Source: Agapanthus africanus (Eukaryota; Streptophyta; Magnoliopsida; Asparagales; Amaryllidaceae). Taken from it: a stretch of 64,000 nt of DNA. Positions within the stretch are counted from its first letter, which is position 1. Every line of letters starts with the position of its first letter. Positions 35,099 through 47,748 of this stretch are shown here, piece by piece. The translations under genes and the position numbers were made by a program. Where the stretch lies: assembly GCA_030015575.1 (NCBI GenBank), contig CM057339.1:699372761-699436760 (forward strand). Direction: 5' to 3'. Under the pieces are notes generated by a model, which was not told where the DNA came from, did no database searches, and worked only from the letters and a program-made list of their open reading frames with translations.

Positions 35099-37915
35099 GT
35101 GTTTTCTTCTCTCTCTCTCCAGGTAGCGACCATATCACGCCTTAATCAAGATAATAAAACGGATATATTGACTGAACCCGCTTGTTATACTGAGCTGGGG
35201 AACGTTGGTCCCGCTCCAACTTATAATTGTTATAAGACAGAGCAGGAAATTGGGGAATACCAGATTTCCCGTACCGCCCAAACGAAGAAATTGCATGCTG
35301 ATGCATCGTCTTCGGGTGTGTTCATTACACAGAACTGTTTCTCAGTATCCTTTACGTCCTGGGTATGTGATACCGGATCAGGATCCCGTATATGTAATCT
35401 GTTACATGGGCTATAGATAGGTAAAGAACTGAGAACGGGTGATAAGTTTCATGAGACAGAAAACGGTGCAAGTGTTGTAGCCAAGTCTGTTGGTCACTGT
35501 CACCCTGTATTACTAGAATACATTGATTCTGAACAAATGTTATTAGATACCGAACCTGATATACAAAATCATATCAGTCTCTTTATTAGTAAAGAAAGGA
35601 TATAATTTTGTATTGTTGGATAATGTTTTGAACATTTCCTATATCAAGAGTTGATCGGTTCAGGCACGTTATCTAAAAGCATTGACGTTCTAAATCAAAC
35701 TACAGTTCTTAGTATATAGAACACACACAAGAGGAAGAGTTCAGAAATGAACAAATCCTTCTTGAGGCATTGTAGACTAGGTCATATCAATGCGACCCGA
35801 CTGGCTGAAGTTACATTTAGATGCATATTTAAATTAGTTTGAATTTACATCTTGTGAAACTTGCCTGTCATGTCACAAAGATAAGATGACCACAGCTCTG
35901 TTTATTGGAAACAGAGAAAGAGTTAGTGAACTTTTGGGATTGATACATGCTGATATATGAAAGTCCCCTGTCTACACATGCCAAGATTGGTTCTTTGTAC
36001 TTCATTACATTCTCTGATAATCTCTTAAGATTCAGACATGTGTTCCTGTTGAAATATAAGTCCGAAGCTTTTGAGATATTCACAGAATATAAGTAAGAAG
36101 TAGAGAACCAAAATACGGGTAAAAGTATTATGTCCTTTGATGAGATCAAGGAGGAGAATACTTGAGCACGGAATTCCTGGACTATTCTAAAGGAGAATGA
36201 GATTCTCTCTCAGCATTACTCCTCCGTATACACCATAGCACGATGGTATATCGGGGCGGAGCAATAGCACCCTATGTGATATGGTGTGCTCTATGATGAG
36301 TACTACTGAGTTGCCTATTTCTTTTTGGGAGTTATGCACTTGAGAAGCTGCATACCTATTGAATAGGGTTCAAATCAAATCTGTAACCTACCACTTCATA
36401 TGTGATATGGAATGGGAAGAGCCCATATCTTAAGTTTGTTAAGATTTGGGGTTATCCGGCCTATGTCTAAAAGCAAAATCCGGACAAGCTCGAGGCAAGG
36501 TCTGTTATGTAGAACTGGAATGGTTCCAGCTATACAAACTGCAGCTGATGATTTGGTAGAACCAAAAGATTCAATAGTTTCCAACGAACCTCAGCCTCTC
36601 CGCCGATCTAGTACGGTTTCTCACCCACCTAAGAGATACTTCGGTTTCTCTATGACAGTGGGAGCGAGGATTGCATCATGAGATGATGACCCAACTAGTT
36701 TCGAGCTGGCCATCAGGAGTGGGACTCTGTAAGAATGGCTGGGTGCTTATCGATCAGAGATGGAATCCTTATACACCAACAAAGTATGGACTTTGGTTGC
36801 TTTATCTGAAGGGTTAAATCCCCATCAGGAGCAAGTATATCTTGAGAAGATTACTTGGTGTACATGGAAAAGTTGAGACTTTCAAAGCTAGACTTGTTAA
36901 AGGTTTGCATCATTGACCAGGTATGGATTATGATGAAACCTTTTCTAAGGAGCTATGCTTAAGTCCATCTAGATCCTGCTTGCCACGGCTACATACCATG
37001 ACTACGATATCTGGCGGTTGGGTGTCATGACTGCTTTTCTAAATGATGTTTTAGAAAAGAGCGTCTATAAGTACACAGCCAGAGGGCTTCGTAGACAGTG
37101 GGAGCAGCGGAAACGTGTGCAAGATGTTTTATATGATAAAACAGGCATCGCGGAGTTGGAACATATGTTTTGATGTGGTAGTCAAAGAGTTTGACTTCAT
37201 CAAAATGGTAGATGAACCTTGTATATACGAAAAGGTAGTAGAGAGTATGGTGGTGATCCTCGTAGAGTACGTGGATGACATACTCTTGATAGGGAAGGAG
37301 TTTCCTATGCTACGCTCGGTCAATCTCCGCTTATCACAAGGATTCTCCATATAGGATCAAGGTGATACCTCCTAAATCCTGAGTTTTGGATCTATGAGAT
37401 ACATCTAATTGGATGTTAGGATTCTCACTAGTTGTAGTGAGATGGTATCAATCGATCCTGGGGAGAATCACTCGAAAGGTTCCAGGGTGATAAGGACGAC
37501 TGAATGTCAGTCGCAGGCATTGTCTTCACCCTCAGTGGAGGGACGGTATGTTGGAAGAGTTCCAAGCTAGATACCGTGACATACTAGACGATTAAAGGCA
37601 AGATACATCGTTACCAAGGATGCTACCAAAGAGGCAGTCTGGATATATATATAAGTTCATAAGATGAACTTCGTTCCTACCATTGTGTGACAATGGAGTT
37701 GTGGTTTTAGCCAAGGAACTACCGTCCCATCAGAAATCCAGATATAATTCTTAGGCAGTATCACCTGATCATGGAGATGGTTGATCTCCTGGGAGATCGA
37801 GGTTAGAAGAGTAGACACAGAGGACAACAGCGCGGATCCACTCACAAAGGCCTTTTTCCCAGTAGAGACTTTTACGGGATGGTTGAGTATGAGATACTTC
37901 AACCGCAGCTAATTG
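35099..37915 (+). pseudogene. Ty1/copia pol remnant of element B
   Basis: Protease, integrase, reverse transcriptase and RNase H regions are recognisable in the same order as in A (for example VCDTGSGSRICN near the start and a YVDDILLIG box near 37270), but the region is heavily broken. The opening residues match those of the pol frames of A and D. Confidence 0.85.
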
Positions 37916-37950
37916 TTGGGTATGCGATACCATAACAGATGGCCCTAGTG

Positions 37951-37962
37951 CAAGTGGGAGAT
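37951..37962 (+). promoter_or_regulatory. Polypurine tract of element B
   Basis: CAAGTGGGAGAT directly before the 3' LTR start. Confidence 0.88.
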
Positions 37963-40132
37963 TGTTAGTTATATGTATGCCCTAGAGGCCATTGCTGTAC
38001 ATACGATGTATATTGTAGTAGATGCTAGAACATATATAGGGAGGACTTTCTTGCTCGACATGATATTATGCTATCTGGTTGTACTTTATCTTAACATGTA
38101 CTCTGATTGTCTCTATATTACATGTTGATAAAGCCCTTAGGATATATACTCGACTACTGGGACTATGATGAGATCATACTAGTGGGGCCACGGTAGTCGA
38201 CGAGTACATCCTATAACTGTTCCTAGTCGAGGGTGTATCGAGACAAGGCATCGATGCACCAGAGTAGACTAGCGTATACGCATCTTGACCCATATGATGG
38301 GCGATGGATGATCCCATATCCATCGGTGTTTGACATCAAGGATGGTGTACGGGTGCTCAGTGGAGACTGGGTACACTGGACGGACTCGCCGAGAACTCCC
38401 AGATGGTATTATACCATACGTCAGATGGCAGTTCTCCGGTGACACTGGTACAGAGTAGTCTGTTGACCCGAGATCGTCATAGAGTCTTGTGTGGTTCCCA
38501 CTATGCTTTGATTTCCATCATACCACGTCCAAGAGGGCGTGCAAAAAGGTGGCTTTTGGGTACAGTCCCGAATCACATGGAGGCAATGAGCGATAGTAGG
38601 GGATTTGTCTCTCCCGGTATAGGGAGTTGATGTTGTGCTGTGTTCGATTGGCTATAACCGGAAATCCCTGGCCAGGGTTGCTGAGATTTACTGGTAAGTG
38701 TTATCAGTAGTTTCTCGAACTGTTATAGACCTCATATCGACACGACTTATCGAGCTACTAGGGTCTGACGTTTACCACCCCTAGGCGAGATATGCGACAT
38801 ATCAGACGACGAGACCGGACTGTACGGGAGTGTTACTGTTCGGATTCACAGGAGAAGTTACAGGCTTGCTTGTTGATCTTCTGAGCGCTCAATACCTGGG
38901 TAGCTGTTACGTTTAGCTGACCGCTTGCAGCTTGTGGGTGTATGATATGATCATCACCTACTGCCGGCGTATTGACGATTCTTTAGAGTCCTACACAGAG
39001 GTTTCTTGACTCAGGCAAAACGGAGTAGGAGCACATATGTGATATGTGCGGGACCGAGGATAATGCGATATGTGATACCGTATTCTATTCTCGCGATATT
39101 TGATATCAGCCGGGTCATCGGATCAAGTGTTGATTCGATGAATCGGTACGGATAAATATTAGTCGGTTATATGCGATATAGCCGGATTGTCGGATCAAGT
39201 GTTGATTCGATAATTTAATCTATAATAATATATTTGATATATTAAATTACATTAACTAATATTTGCTCACTAAAAGATTCTTTTTCTCACTCGGGTAATA
39301 CATTGATATATATGCGATATATGTTAATTGTATTATTTTATTTTGTTACGATAAATATTATATATGTGATATATAATATTGTAACATGATATGATAAATA
39401 ATGCAACTTATTTAGTGGAGTTTAAACATGATTAGGGTTTGGATTAGGGTTAAACTTTCTAGAAGTTTCTAGAAGGTTTTGTTTTGTTTTGTGAAAGATA
39501 TTTGTTCATGACTCATGCTTTAACCCAACCCAAACCCTAACCCTAGTCTATTCTCTACAATGGTTAAGTGAACCATGGTTGCATAATTCTATCATATCTC
39601 CTTTTCCTATTCATCACAAAAGGATTAATGAATATTGTTGATCATCTTCTTCCTTCTTCTTCTTTGCTTGAAATCCTTTCTTGCTTTGATTTTTGTGATG
39701 GATAAATGTGAGAAAAATATAAATAAAGAGAGCATAAATCCTACTTCATCATCCTCATCTTCCCTTGCCATTTAGATGAGGGTGTTCACATCATTTCATG
39801 AGTGTTAGCTTGTGTTAAAGAAACTTCGAGGTAGATCATCTTAGTATCGAAGATCGGAAGCAAAGGTTGCGTCTTTCTCTTCGTGGAACCTCTCGAGAGC
39901 CCGGAACCCGATGATCGCAGCGAAGGGACCACAACACGGAGCATATGAAGTGAAAGACCGGATCTACAAAGGTTGTAATCCCTCTCACTTAGTGTTAAAA
40001 TGTTTAGCATGCTTGTTTTCGCCTAATCTCTAGTTTAAAGTTCCGTATTCGGGTTGTTCGGCACGGCTAAAATTTTAATCGGGCATGGTTGATGCCTCGT
40101 AGACCCTTGTGCGCGTGCCTAGCAACCCTACA
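37963..40132 (+). repeat. 3' LTR of element B
   Basis: 2170 bp, same length as the 5' LTR and almost identical to it. The structured module is at 38611-38781. Confidence 0.95.
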
Positions 40133-41515
40133 CATGTATGCATATATATCAACAATAAAATCAATGCCAATGACATATACCAATAAACATATGAATCATA
40201 CGCCTATACGTGTCCATCAATGACACAATCAATATCATGGAACCTGAGTATCCAAAATCGACACTCGCAACATCATGAAGGAATATGCATGTTTGTATGA
40301 GGATATCAACCAACGTGTGTCCATCAACGACATATCTAAATCATAGAACCTAAGTGCCCAACACCGAGACTCGAAACATTATGAAACCCGTGTCCAGCAT
40401 CGATACGTAAATCCTCATATCTCGGGCTCCGTCAGTCCGGATCGGCCTATGGGCTCTATCATTCCGGATCGGCCCATTTCCATTTCACGACTCCGGTCGG
40501 TATCCTCCGGATAACCGCCAGGTCCAAACTATCACCGGTAGGTAGTAGTACCTCTGCCAGGCTCATCATCTACTGCACAACATACATTTCTTGTCCCGAG
40601 GTACCATACTGGGTCCGCCATATACCCGCAAATGGATCATCCATCTCCTCGAATGGGGTTTCTAAAACCAATCTCAGAATCGAGAAAACTCATGATGGAC
40701 GCATCGAAATATCATATCAAGAGAAACCGGGTTTTTAAAATAATACATACATTCTTTTGAAATATAATCACGGTTCTCAAATCCAGAATCTCATAAAAAG
40801 AGCATCTCAATGCGTATAATCGTAAAGCATGATGTATGCAAACATAAAACAGAAATGTGAGCATATCAGTATATCATGCAACATAAAATAGTGATGTGAG
40901 AATATCAGTATATCATGCAACATAGAATACTGATGTGAGCATATCAGTATATCATGCAATATAGAATAGTGATAGAACTAAACAATTAAGATTAATAGCA
41001 TGATATAGCAATTTGACCGTGTAAGTCACATAGCAATTACCGATGATGAAAGTGTGTGAACCAGCAATCTGTGTAAGTGTAACATACGCATCATCGATAA
41101 TTATGCAGGTGTACTAGCCGACGATATCATAACAATTAATGGATCACATGTATATGTAATGCAATGAGAATATCGTAAACGTAGCAAGAAGTAAATCGTA
41201 AGCGCACTATTATAAGGTATACGTATCTAATCTAATATCTACATAAGGGCTAAACTAAGTAGTGTAGACAGTGATTAACAATATCTATAACATATCTGAG
41301 TCGATGAATCTATCAATCGGCAGTCCAACCTCACAGCATCACGTACGGTATAATCCATCGGCATCCTCGAGTCAAGGGTATGGATCAATCATCAGGTAAA
41401 CCTCATCGCGTACGGTAATCCATCGTATGGCGGCATTAAACAAATAGGGATTCTATCGACCTATACAACAATGAGGGTACGGATCTAAAGTCTCATACGA
41501 CATATCACTCATTAT

Positions 41516-41517
<2 letters not shown>

Positions 41518-41558
<41 letters not shown>
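41518..41558. repeat. (AT)n microsatellite
   Basis: About 20 AT units within the 5' LTR of C, homologous in position to 23671-23735. Confidence 0.95.
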
Positions 41559-41559
<1 letters not shown>

Positions 41560-43409
41560 AGTCACATCCGTATCAATCTCATATCATGTCTTTGCAACAG
41601 TATCTATATTCTCATATCGCCTTTCATCCGTATATCGACATATTAAGCCAAGACATCTTATCTCATCATATTCTCTTTTCATCAAATCAACATCTCACAT
41701 CAAGTAATCTTATATATATTTATCATATTTTACCGATCCCATAACACATCTATCTTAATCTTATCATATTCATCGATCTCATGTCATATCCTTATAGCTT
41801 TCGTCTCATATCTCGATATATGTATCCAATCATTCATATCATCTCCAACTAACTTTTTGATCACATCCGTAGTTTTCAAGTATAGCTTTCTCCGACCATA
41901 TTCTATATATCGGTTTCCATTTATAATTGCGGGGGTGCTATACGCCATCCACCCGACTTCCCACGTAGATATAAATCTACTCACCTGCAATCTCTTTGTT
42001 TAGCCAAAGTCGATGTTCTTCGTCGTCTCGGAAATCCACGCGAAAGTACCTACAATCAGAATACATCGTAATGCTATTAAAATCAATGTCCGAAAACTGA
42101 TACGGCACACCAATTGCTTATTGGTTAGAACCTATAGCTTTCTCATGCAACAACAACCAAGTAACCCTTGTCGTTGACGTACAAACGTCCAACAACCAAA
42201 CCACATCAAGAAATCCATAAATCCAAGTTTCAAATGTAGGAAAACATAGCCATAACCAACTCAAAATACTCCCAGATTTTATCTTAGGTAAAAAGGGACA
42301 AAACTAACAATACAATAGCTATGTTATAAGGTAAGTGAGCTACAGGAAAAATCCCATTACTAAAACCCAAAATTGGGCCGGTGAGATGTGCTACAGTAAC
42401 AGGTGTCGCCGGCCGTATCATGGAGTTTGGGTCTCGTTCTTCTGTGGTGGTCTTCTAGTGGTTTAACTAGGTCAATGTAGTTGTTTGTTTTTCTTATAAA
42501 CATCTAAGGTTGCTCCAGATTCCCTGTAAGCCAACAAAACTTCACAAAACTGACATGGGGTAAATCCTAAGCTCGTGTATCGGGTTCTAATCTCTATTCT
42601 TGGCCAGTAAAACATCACTAAGGGTTTGCAAACACTCACTACACCTCAATTTACCAATTACAAGTCAAGTTTCCCACTAAACCTCGACTTGGAAATTTCT
42701 AAGATCACAAATCCACACTTAATCAAACTTTAAACTAAACTAGAAATCTAAGAAACTAATTACAAGGTGGGAAGTGGAGTTATACCTCATGAATGCAACT
42801 CAAGAAAACCCTAGATGCCCAAAATCTCCAAAATCCAAACTTGAAAGGTCCAAAGGGTTTAGGATGAGGTGGGGATCATTTTTAGTGAATGGAGTATAGG
42901 GTTTTGGTGGAGATTTGGAGATGATACATGGAGGTGGAGGTGGAGGAAGCATGAAGATGAAGATGAAGGAGATGAGGTGATGAAGGAAAATGAATGAGGG
43001 AGAAATGGTCAAGGGTAGAAGCCTCTCTCTCTCTCATACCATCACATGACATGACATGCCTCATCATGGGTCCTCTCTCTCTCTTCAATATTCTCTCTTT
43101 TCTTTTCTTTCTCTCTTTTCGCAAATAAATCACAAGTCACAAATATAATGAACAACATGCAACCAAAATGCGACATGTCATGGTGCACTAGCCATGACTA
43201 ATTAAAAATACAGATTTGGTATAATCGTGATTAGTAGTGCACTAATCAAGTTTAATTTAAACTTGCATATAATTAATTATAAAAATGTCCAAATCCGATA
43301 AATATATTTTTAAATGAATAAATCATTTTAATCTCCAATTATTTCCCGAAATATATTATTTTAATATTTAAATTCCAAAAATAATATTTTATATTTCTGA
43401 AATGTTACA

Positions 43410-45940
43410 AAAGTTTCAAGGTCAATGTGTTGCGACCAGAATTCAAAACACTTGTTTCGTCAGAAATTATGGAGATAGGAGACTCGAAAAGCTTATCTAC
43501 GTTATTTTCAAAAGAGTCTAAATCAAGTGGTCTTACAAAAATCATTGAACTCGAAGCATCGAAGTTTGGTTCACCAATGCTCGGTGGAACTGAAAGAAGA
43601 TGAGAAGAACCAAAGAAGGTGTGTAATGAAATGGGTAAATGAACTTGAGTGTCGAGCATTGTTGATCTAGATGTGGGAGATGAAGGTTGAATATCGTTTT
43701 GCATATCGGATAGGTTGGAGGTAAGAATAGGATCGGTTAAATGTACAGGAAAATGTTCACATTAATGGAAGGGACATGATGGGTTGGGGAATCCAACTCA
43801 TTCAACATAGCAATTTCATCTTCAAAGATATTCTCATCACCGATCTCACTAACACGTTCAGTCAAATCAAACAAATAGTTATTTATAAATTCATCAATTA
43901 TATTATCCTCAATCAATGGAACTCTAGGTTCACTTAATGGAATTGGAAGTTTTGAAATGTCAAGTTTAGTCGGATAATGATTGGATTGATTTGAAATGGT
44001 GTAAGGCTCTCTTTCACACTCAAGATTGGAAAAGTCAAACATGTTATTCTCGGACACCTCATCAATTAGATTATTAAGCGATTGATCATCAAATACATTC
44101 GGTTGGAGTTCATGATGGAAGGTGTTGAGATCAAAAGAATTGATTCTGGTTTGACTTGAAGGGATCTCTGGTTTTCTTTTCACTACTCAATTCCAACTCT
44201 ACTTCAAGACTAGACATGATTTATGAAGAAATTTCAATGATGGATTCTCTTTGAACCGTGGAACTTCCTAATTGATGTTCAAAAATACTATCTAGATAAG
44301 GTACAAAAGTTGAGTATGGTTGGAATGTGTTTAATTGTTGGCTACGTACGAATTTAACGTGTTCCGCAATAGAAATGGTTTTACAAATCGCCATATTAGC
44401 CTCAAGAGAAGTATCAACATATGAAGGTGTGAAAGTTGGTACTGTTGATAAGAGTTAGAAGGGTGTATCCGATTTTAATAAATAGGATTAGAATCAACAT
44501 TGTGATATGAAGAAAATTGAGATCTGTTGAATTATTGGCGACTGGCTTTTTCTATTTGCTCAGCAATGGTCAAGGGTGTAAAAGTTTCCATATTCGCCTC
44601 TAAAGGAGTATCAACATGTTCATATGGAAATGATTGTAATTGTTGTCCTAACGGTTTTGGAGCAATGAAAGGTATGAAACTTTGGCTACGGGCCTTCGCA
44701 ATATACTCAGCAATGGATATGGGCTTAAAGGTTTCCTCACTAATCTTAAAAGGATTATCAACATAAAAAAGTGTTGAATTTTGACACGGTTGAGAGAAAT
44801 TTGAGTGAGGTGTCTAACTGTTATTTCTAGAGCGTTCTATCCTATCCCTTTAAGAAATGGTGGGGTCGGAAGTTCTACTAAAGGAATAACGATATAAAAA
44901 ATATTTGGTTGTGTGTAGCAAAGCTCACAAAGAGTTGGTCGGTTTGGGTTACCCATCATAAGAGAGTGAAAAGAAAAGAGGGCGAAATGGTAATTTTATT
45001 TCTTAAGCTTTTTTTTATATTTGAAATTGTTTTTCTTGGAAAGAGCGACTCGAATCAACTAATCACAAACATGCACAAACTGTTCCTAGAGTTAGGTTCA
45101 CCTAGGTCAAATCATTATACCTCTCCTAGACTTCCAAAGGACAAGACGTAGGATAAATTCTCTATCGCCTCCTTATCAATCTGGCAGCCATGTAAGTACC
45201 AGGTAAGTGGGAGGTATCTGCTATACGAATCACCGAAATAGAAGGCCTAATTAAGTAAACCACTTTCTTCAGTCATATTTTCCTTAGACACCATAAGAAA
45301 AATGTTGATAAGCAATAGATTACCCACGACCCTCTTTTTTCCTAATTGAGTATGACTGTCCTTAAAGTCTTGGTCTAGATATTTTTTATTAATGTAGGAT
45401 GATGAGTATGCTTGTTTTTGATTTGTGGGGCCTAGGAGGATGATAAAATTCCCACCTAATCTGAATTTGGGTTTCTTTCCTCTTAATGTCCATTTTAAAT
45501 ATGCAAAACAAACCAAAATCTAAAATATGCAAAAAGATTTTTTAGCGACGCTGTTTGCAAAGAATTTTGCAGGTAAAAACAGTTTATTGGAGATTTAGAG
45601 GAGAGAGGAAGATGATAGGATAATACCAGAAAAAATTGGAGGCTTAACTCCCCAATATGGCCGCGGTTCGGCTGCCAAAAGCTCCTTTGGGCCACGATTC
45701 CGCCGCCATCAGATGGAGTCTCCCCTTCAAATTTTGGCACTACACTCCAATTCTGCTCTGCACCTATTTGACAATCTTTGAATCTCTGTTGGTTCGCTCC
45801 AAGTACTACAGATTTCTCGCAAAAGTTGTACAAAAATCGTTAAAAATACAAAATGCGGTTTTTTCTTTTTCTATTTTTCTTTTTCTATTTCTGGTTTTTT
45901 TATCAGAAATCAACCCAAATAGCAAGAAAAATATTACGAC
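43410..45940 (-). other. Leader and acidic reading frames of a Tat/Athila-like gypsy element
   Basis: This is the right side of the locus split by C. Minus-strand frames at 43737-44183 and 43405-43704 are rich in Asn, Ser, Asp and Glu (for example NNLIDEVSENNMFDFSNLE), without a known domain. They lie downstream of the primer site at 45941-45962. Ogre/Tat elements can carry an extra frame before gag, which this could be, but I cannot assign it. 44900-45640 has only chance frames. A GC-rich patch with CCGCGG words lies at 45659-45708. Confidence 0.4.
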
Positions 45941-45962
45941 CGTTTCTCCGGCAATGGCACCA
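45941..45962 (-). promoter_or_regulatory. Tat/Athila-type primer binding site
   Basis: On the minus strand TGGTGCCATTGCCGGAGAA resembles the family motif TGGCGCCGTTGCCGGGGA used by Tat/Athila gypsy elements. The LTR would end just to the right, at about 45965. Confidence 0.55.
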
Positions 45963-46095
45963 TTTGATTGATTCGAAAAAGTGTGTTTTTGTTGTGTTGT
46001 AAATTACCGTACTCACTAGCGGCTAGCTATTGCGACATCGTTATTGGTTGCGGTAATTTACAACATAACAAAGACACACTTTTTTGAATCAATCA
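45963..46095. repeat. ~45-bp inverted repeat at the gypsy LTR end
   Basis: Arms at about 45963-46008 and 46051-46095 are complementary with a handful of mismatches (TGATTGATTCGAAAAAGTGTG against its mirror), separated by about 42 bases. The left arm is also the LTR end next to the primer site. It could be two LTR ends meeting head-to-head or a hairpin that ends the LTR. Confidence 0.7.
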
Positions 46096-46470
46096 TATGG
46101 CTAGTGAAGAATTATTCTCTAAGCATAACACTTTGCCTTTTCTCTTTCATCCAAAAAGAAAAAAAGAAATGAAAAAGAAAAGAGAAGTAGAGAGCAAGAG
46201 AGTTCACACCATTGTTCTACATCTCTCTCATCTCATCTCTAGCAAAGCTTAAGTGAGAGTTATTTCAGGTTTTCGAAGTTGAAGCTAGAACCGGAAGCTT
46301 TCGCGTGGATCATTTTCGACGGAGCCAATCGTCTTTCAAGCGCGATCCGGAGCACTCGGAACTTAGCTGGAGTCCGTAGTACAGCCATTGGAGGAAATGA
46401 AGACGTTTCAAAGGTTGTATATTCTTAACTATAGGTCTCTTTTGTTCACAAATTGTAGTCTATGGTTGAT
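46096..46470 (+). repeat. Possible 3' part of another copia-type LTR
   Basis: The composition and order of words (CATCTCATCTC, AAGCTT, GTGGATC, then CAAAGGTTGTA near 46415) resemble the last 350 bases of the D-type LTRs (for example 62640-62860). Similarity is weak, and no primer site follows. Confidence 0.3.
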
Positions 46471-47003
46471 TCTAGTGATAGGAAGTCTTGCTTGCTTCAC
46501 TTTTGTCGTTTTTCCACTTCCGCGATGATTTTAAAAACTCGTCTAAGGAGCACAACGATCTTAAAGTGGTATGTGTGTGTGTGTGTGTGTCTATTACGCA
46601 TGTCATATTTACGAGATTTAAGAGTTTCAAATACTCAAATGTTTAAAACAAGTAGGTGTAATATTTATCAATAGAAATAGACGAGCATTATTCATATCAC
46701 TTGTGTTATTCTAAATACATAGTATGATAGTGTGATATAAGTATTACCAGCATATATCATCATCTACTTACAAATATAAGTATATTCAAGGTTAATCAGT
46801 AATGTGTTATCATTTTTTTTTACATATAAGGAGTAAGAGTAGTAGCCGTATTATTAGCACCATATGTAGTAGGTTGGTTTAAAAGTGGTGAGTATATATG
46901 GTAGTATAATTCATATTGCCAGTATAGACTACAGGATAAATAATGGTTAATGGTTTATTATGATCTTTGAATGAATAAATATCATAAGAATGAAAGTAGA
47001 TGA
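46471..47003. other. AT-rich stretch, nothing recognised
   Basis: Only a (GT)n run at 46572-46590 stands out. Confidence 0.5.
46572..46590. repeat. (GT)n microsatellite
   Basis: A short uninterrupted GT run. Confidence 0.9.
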
Positions 47004-47697
47004 TGTTGGGAATTGGTGCCAGTGGACCGCAGCGAAATAATGAACAAAATATTTCAAATAACATAGCACTAATTACCAAACTCAAGATCATGTCAAATAC
47101 TAACATTTGTAAACAAAACCTTAAAATTAGGGAAGAGTTTAGAAGGCTACAAACTTTTTAGCGTGTCCATCCAATCGTGAAAGACCCATGCTAAACTCCG
47201 TCGCCATAAGAACGAGATTGCCAACCAATCTTCACACCGAAGATGATCAACATCGAGAAAACCTCAGCCCAAACTCCAACCTCACCAAAAGTAAGCTTTG
47301 TGAAGTAACTTTGTTTTCATGATTTGCTAAATCATGAAGGGAAGAGATGCAGTAAGCTCACCATTATTTTCTCATTTTTTTTCCCGGGAAGAAGAAGGAG
47401 GAGATGAGAGAGAATGGGCATAAGAGAATAAATTTTGCTTTTATATAAAAAATTAGCAACCAAGCTTTAAAAATGAAAACTATTTAGAATATAAAAATCT
47501 AACCATTCCTCCATGCCCATACTTCTCTGCACCTCATTTTCTTTTTCATTTTCATTTTCTAAAAAGGAAATGAGGCATCCCCATCTAGATGTATTTGTGT
47601 CATAATTACATAATACAAACTAGTATATGTTTCGTATGCATATACTTGTATTCATATCGTATACAAATAGCAAATGAGAGATAAATATGTGGTGAAC

Positions 47698-47748
<51 letters not shown>

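Larger units (their letters stand above)
29883..40132 (+). mobile_element. Element B: Ty1/copia LTR retrotransposon, plus strand, interior heavily decayed
   Basis: Target duplication CATGT at 29878-29882 and 40133-40137. 5' LTR 29883-32052 and 3' LTR 37963-40132, both 2170 bp and about 1% apart by eye. Primer site 32054-32066, leader to 35098, pol remnant 35099-37915, polypurine tract 37951-37962. It belongs to the same family as A and D. The LTRs say young (well under a million years), yet pol is far more decayed than in A or D, with dozens of breaks. It is inserted in the 5' LTR of element C. Confidence 0.93.
21427..43409 (-). mobile_element. Element C: large non-autonomous LTR element (LARD-like), split by element B
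   Basis: Target duplication AAAGT at 21422-21426 and 43410-43414. 3' LTR 21427-25587 (4161 bp); 5' LTR 29087-29882 plus 40138-43409 (about 4070 bp without element B); primer site 29070-29082; polypurine tract 25588-25601. The interior of about 3.5 kb has no gag or pol. LTRs over 4 kb with a ~3.5-kb non-coding interior match the plant LARD class. The 3' junction (minus strand, AAATTCGTGGACCGAATTT then AAGGGGGAAGAT) suggests a chromovirus (Tekay/Del) origin. The two LTRs differ more than those of A, B and D, some 3-8% in the parts compared, so C is older, perhaps 1-3 million years. Confidence 0.88.
29087..43409 (-). repeat. 5' LTR of element C, interrupted by element B
   Basis: LTR sequence occupies 29087-29882 and 40138-43409; the remainder is element B. 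It follows 21427-25587 through the interruption, which sits at GGGTGACCATG. The (AT)n run is at 41518-41558. Confidence 0.9.

Noticed and set aside
3653-45962. One giant minus-strand gypsy element from the primer site at 45941-45962 to the polypurine tract near 3772
   Set aside because: Order and strand would fit, but the LTR start at 3772 has no match to the right of 45965, so the two ends cannot be tied together.
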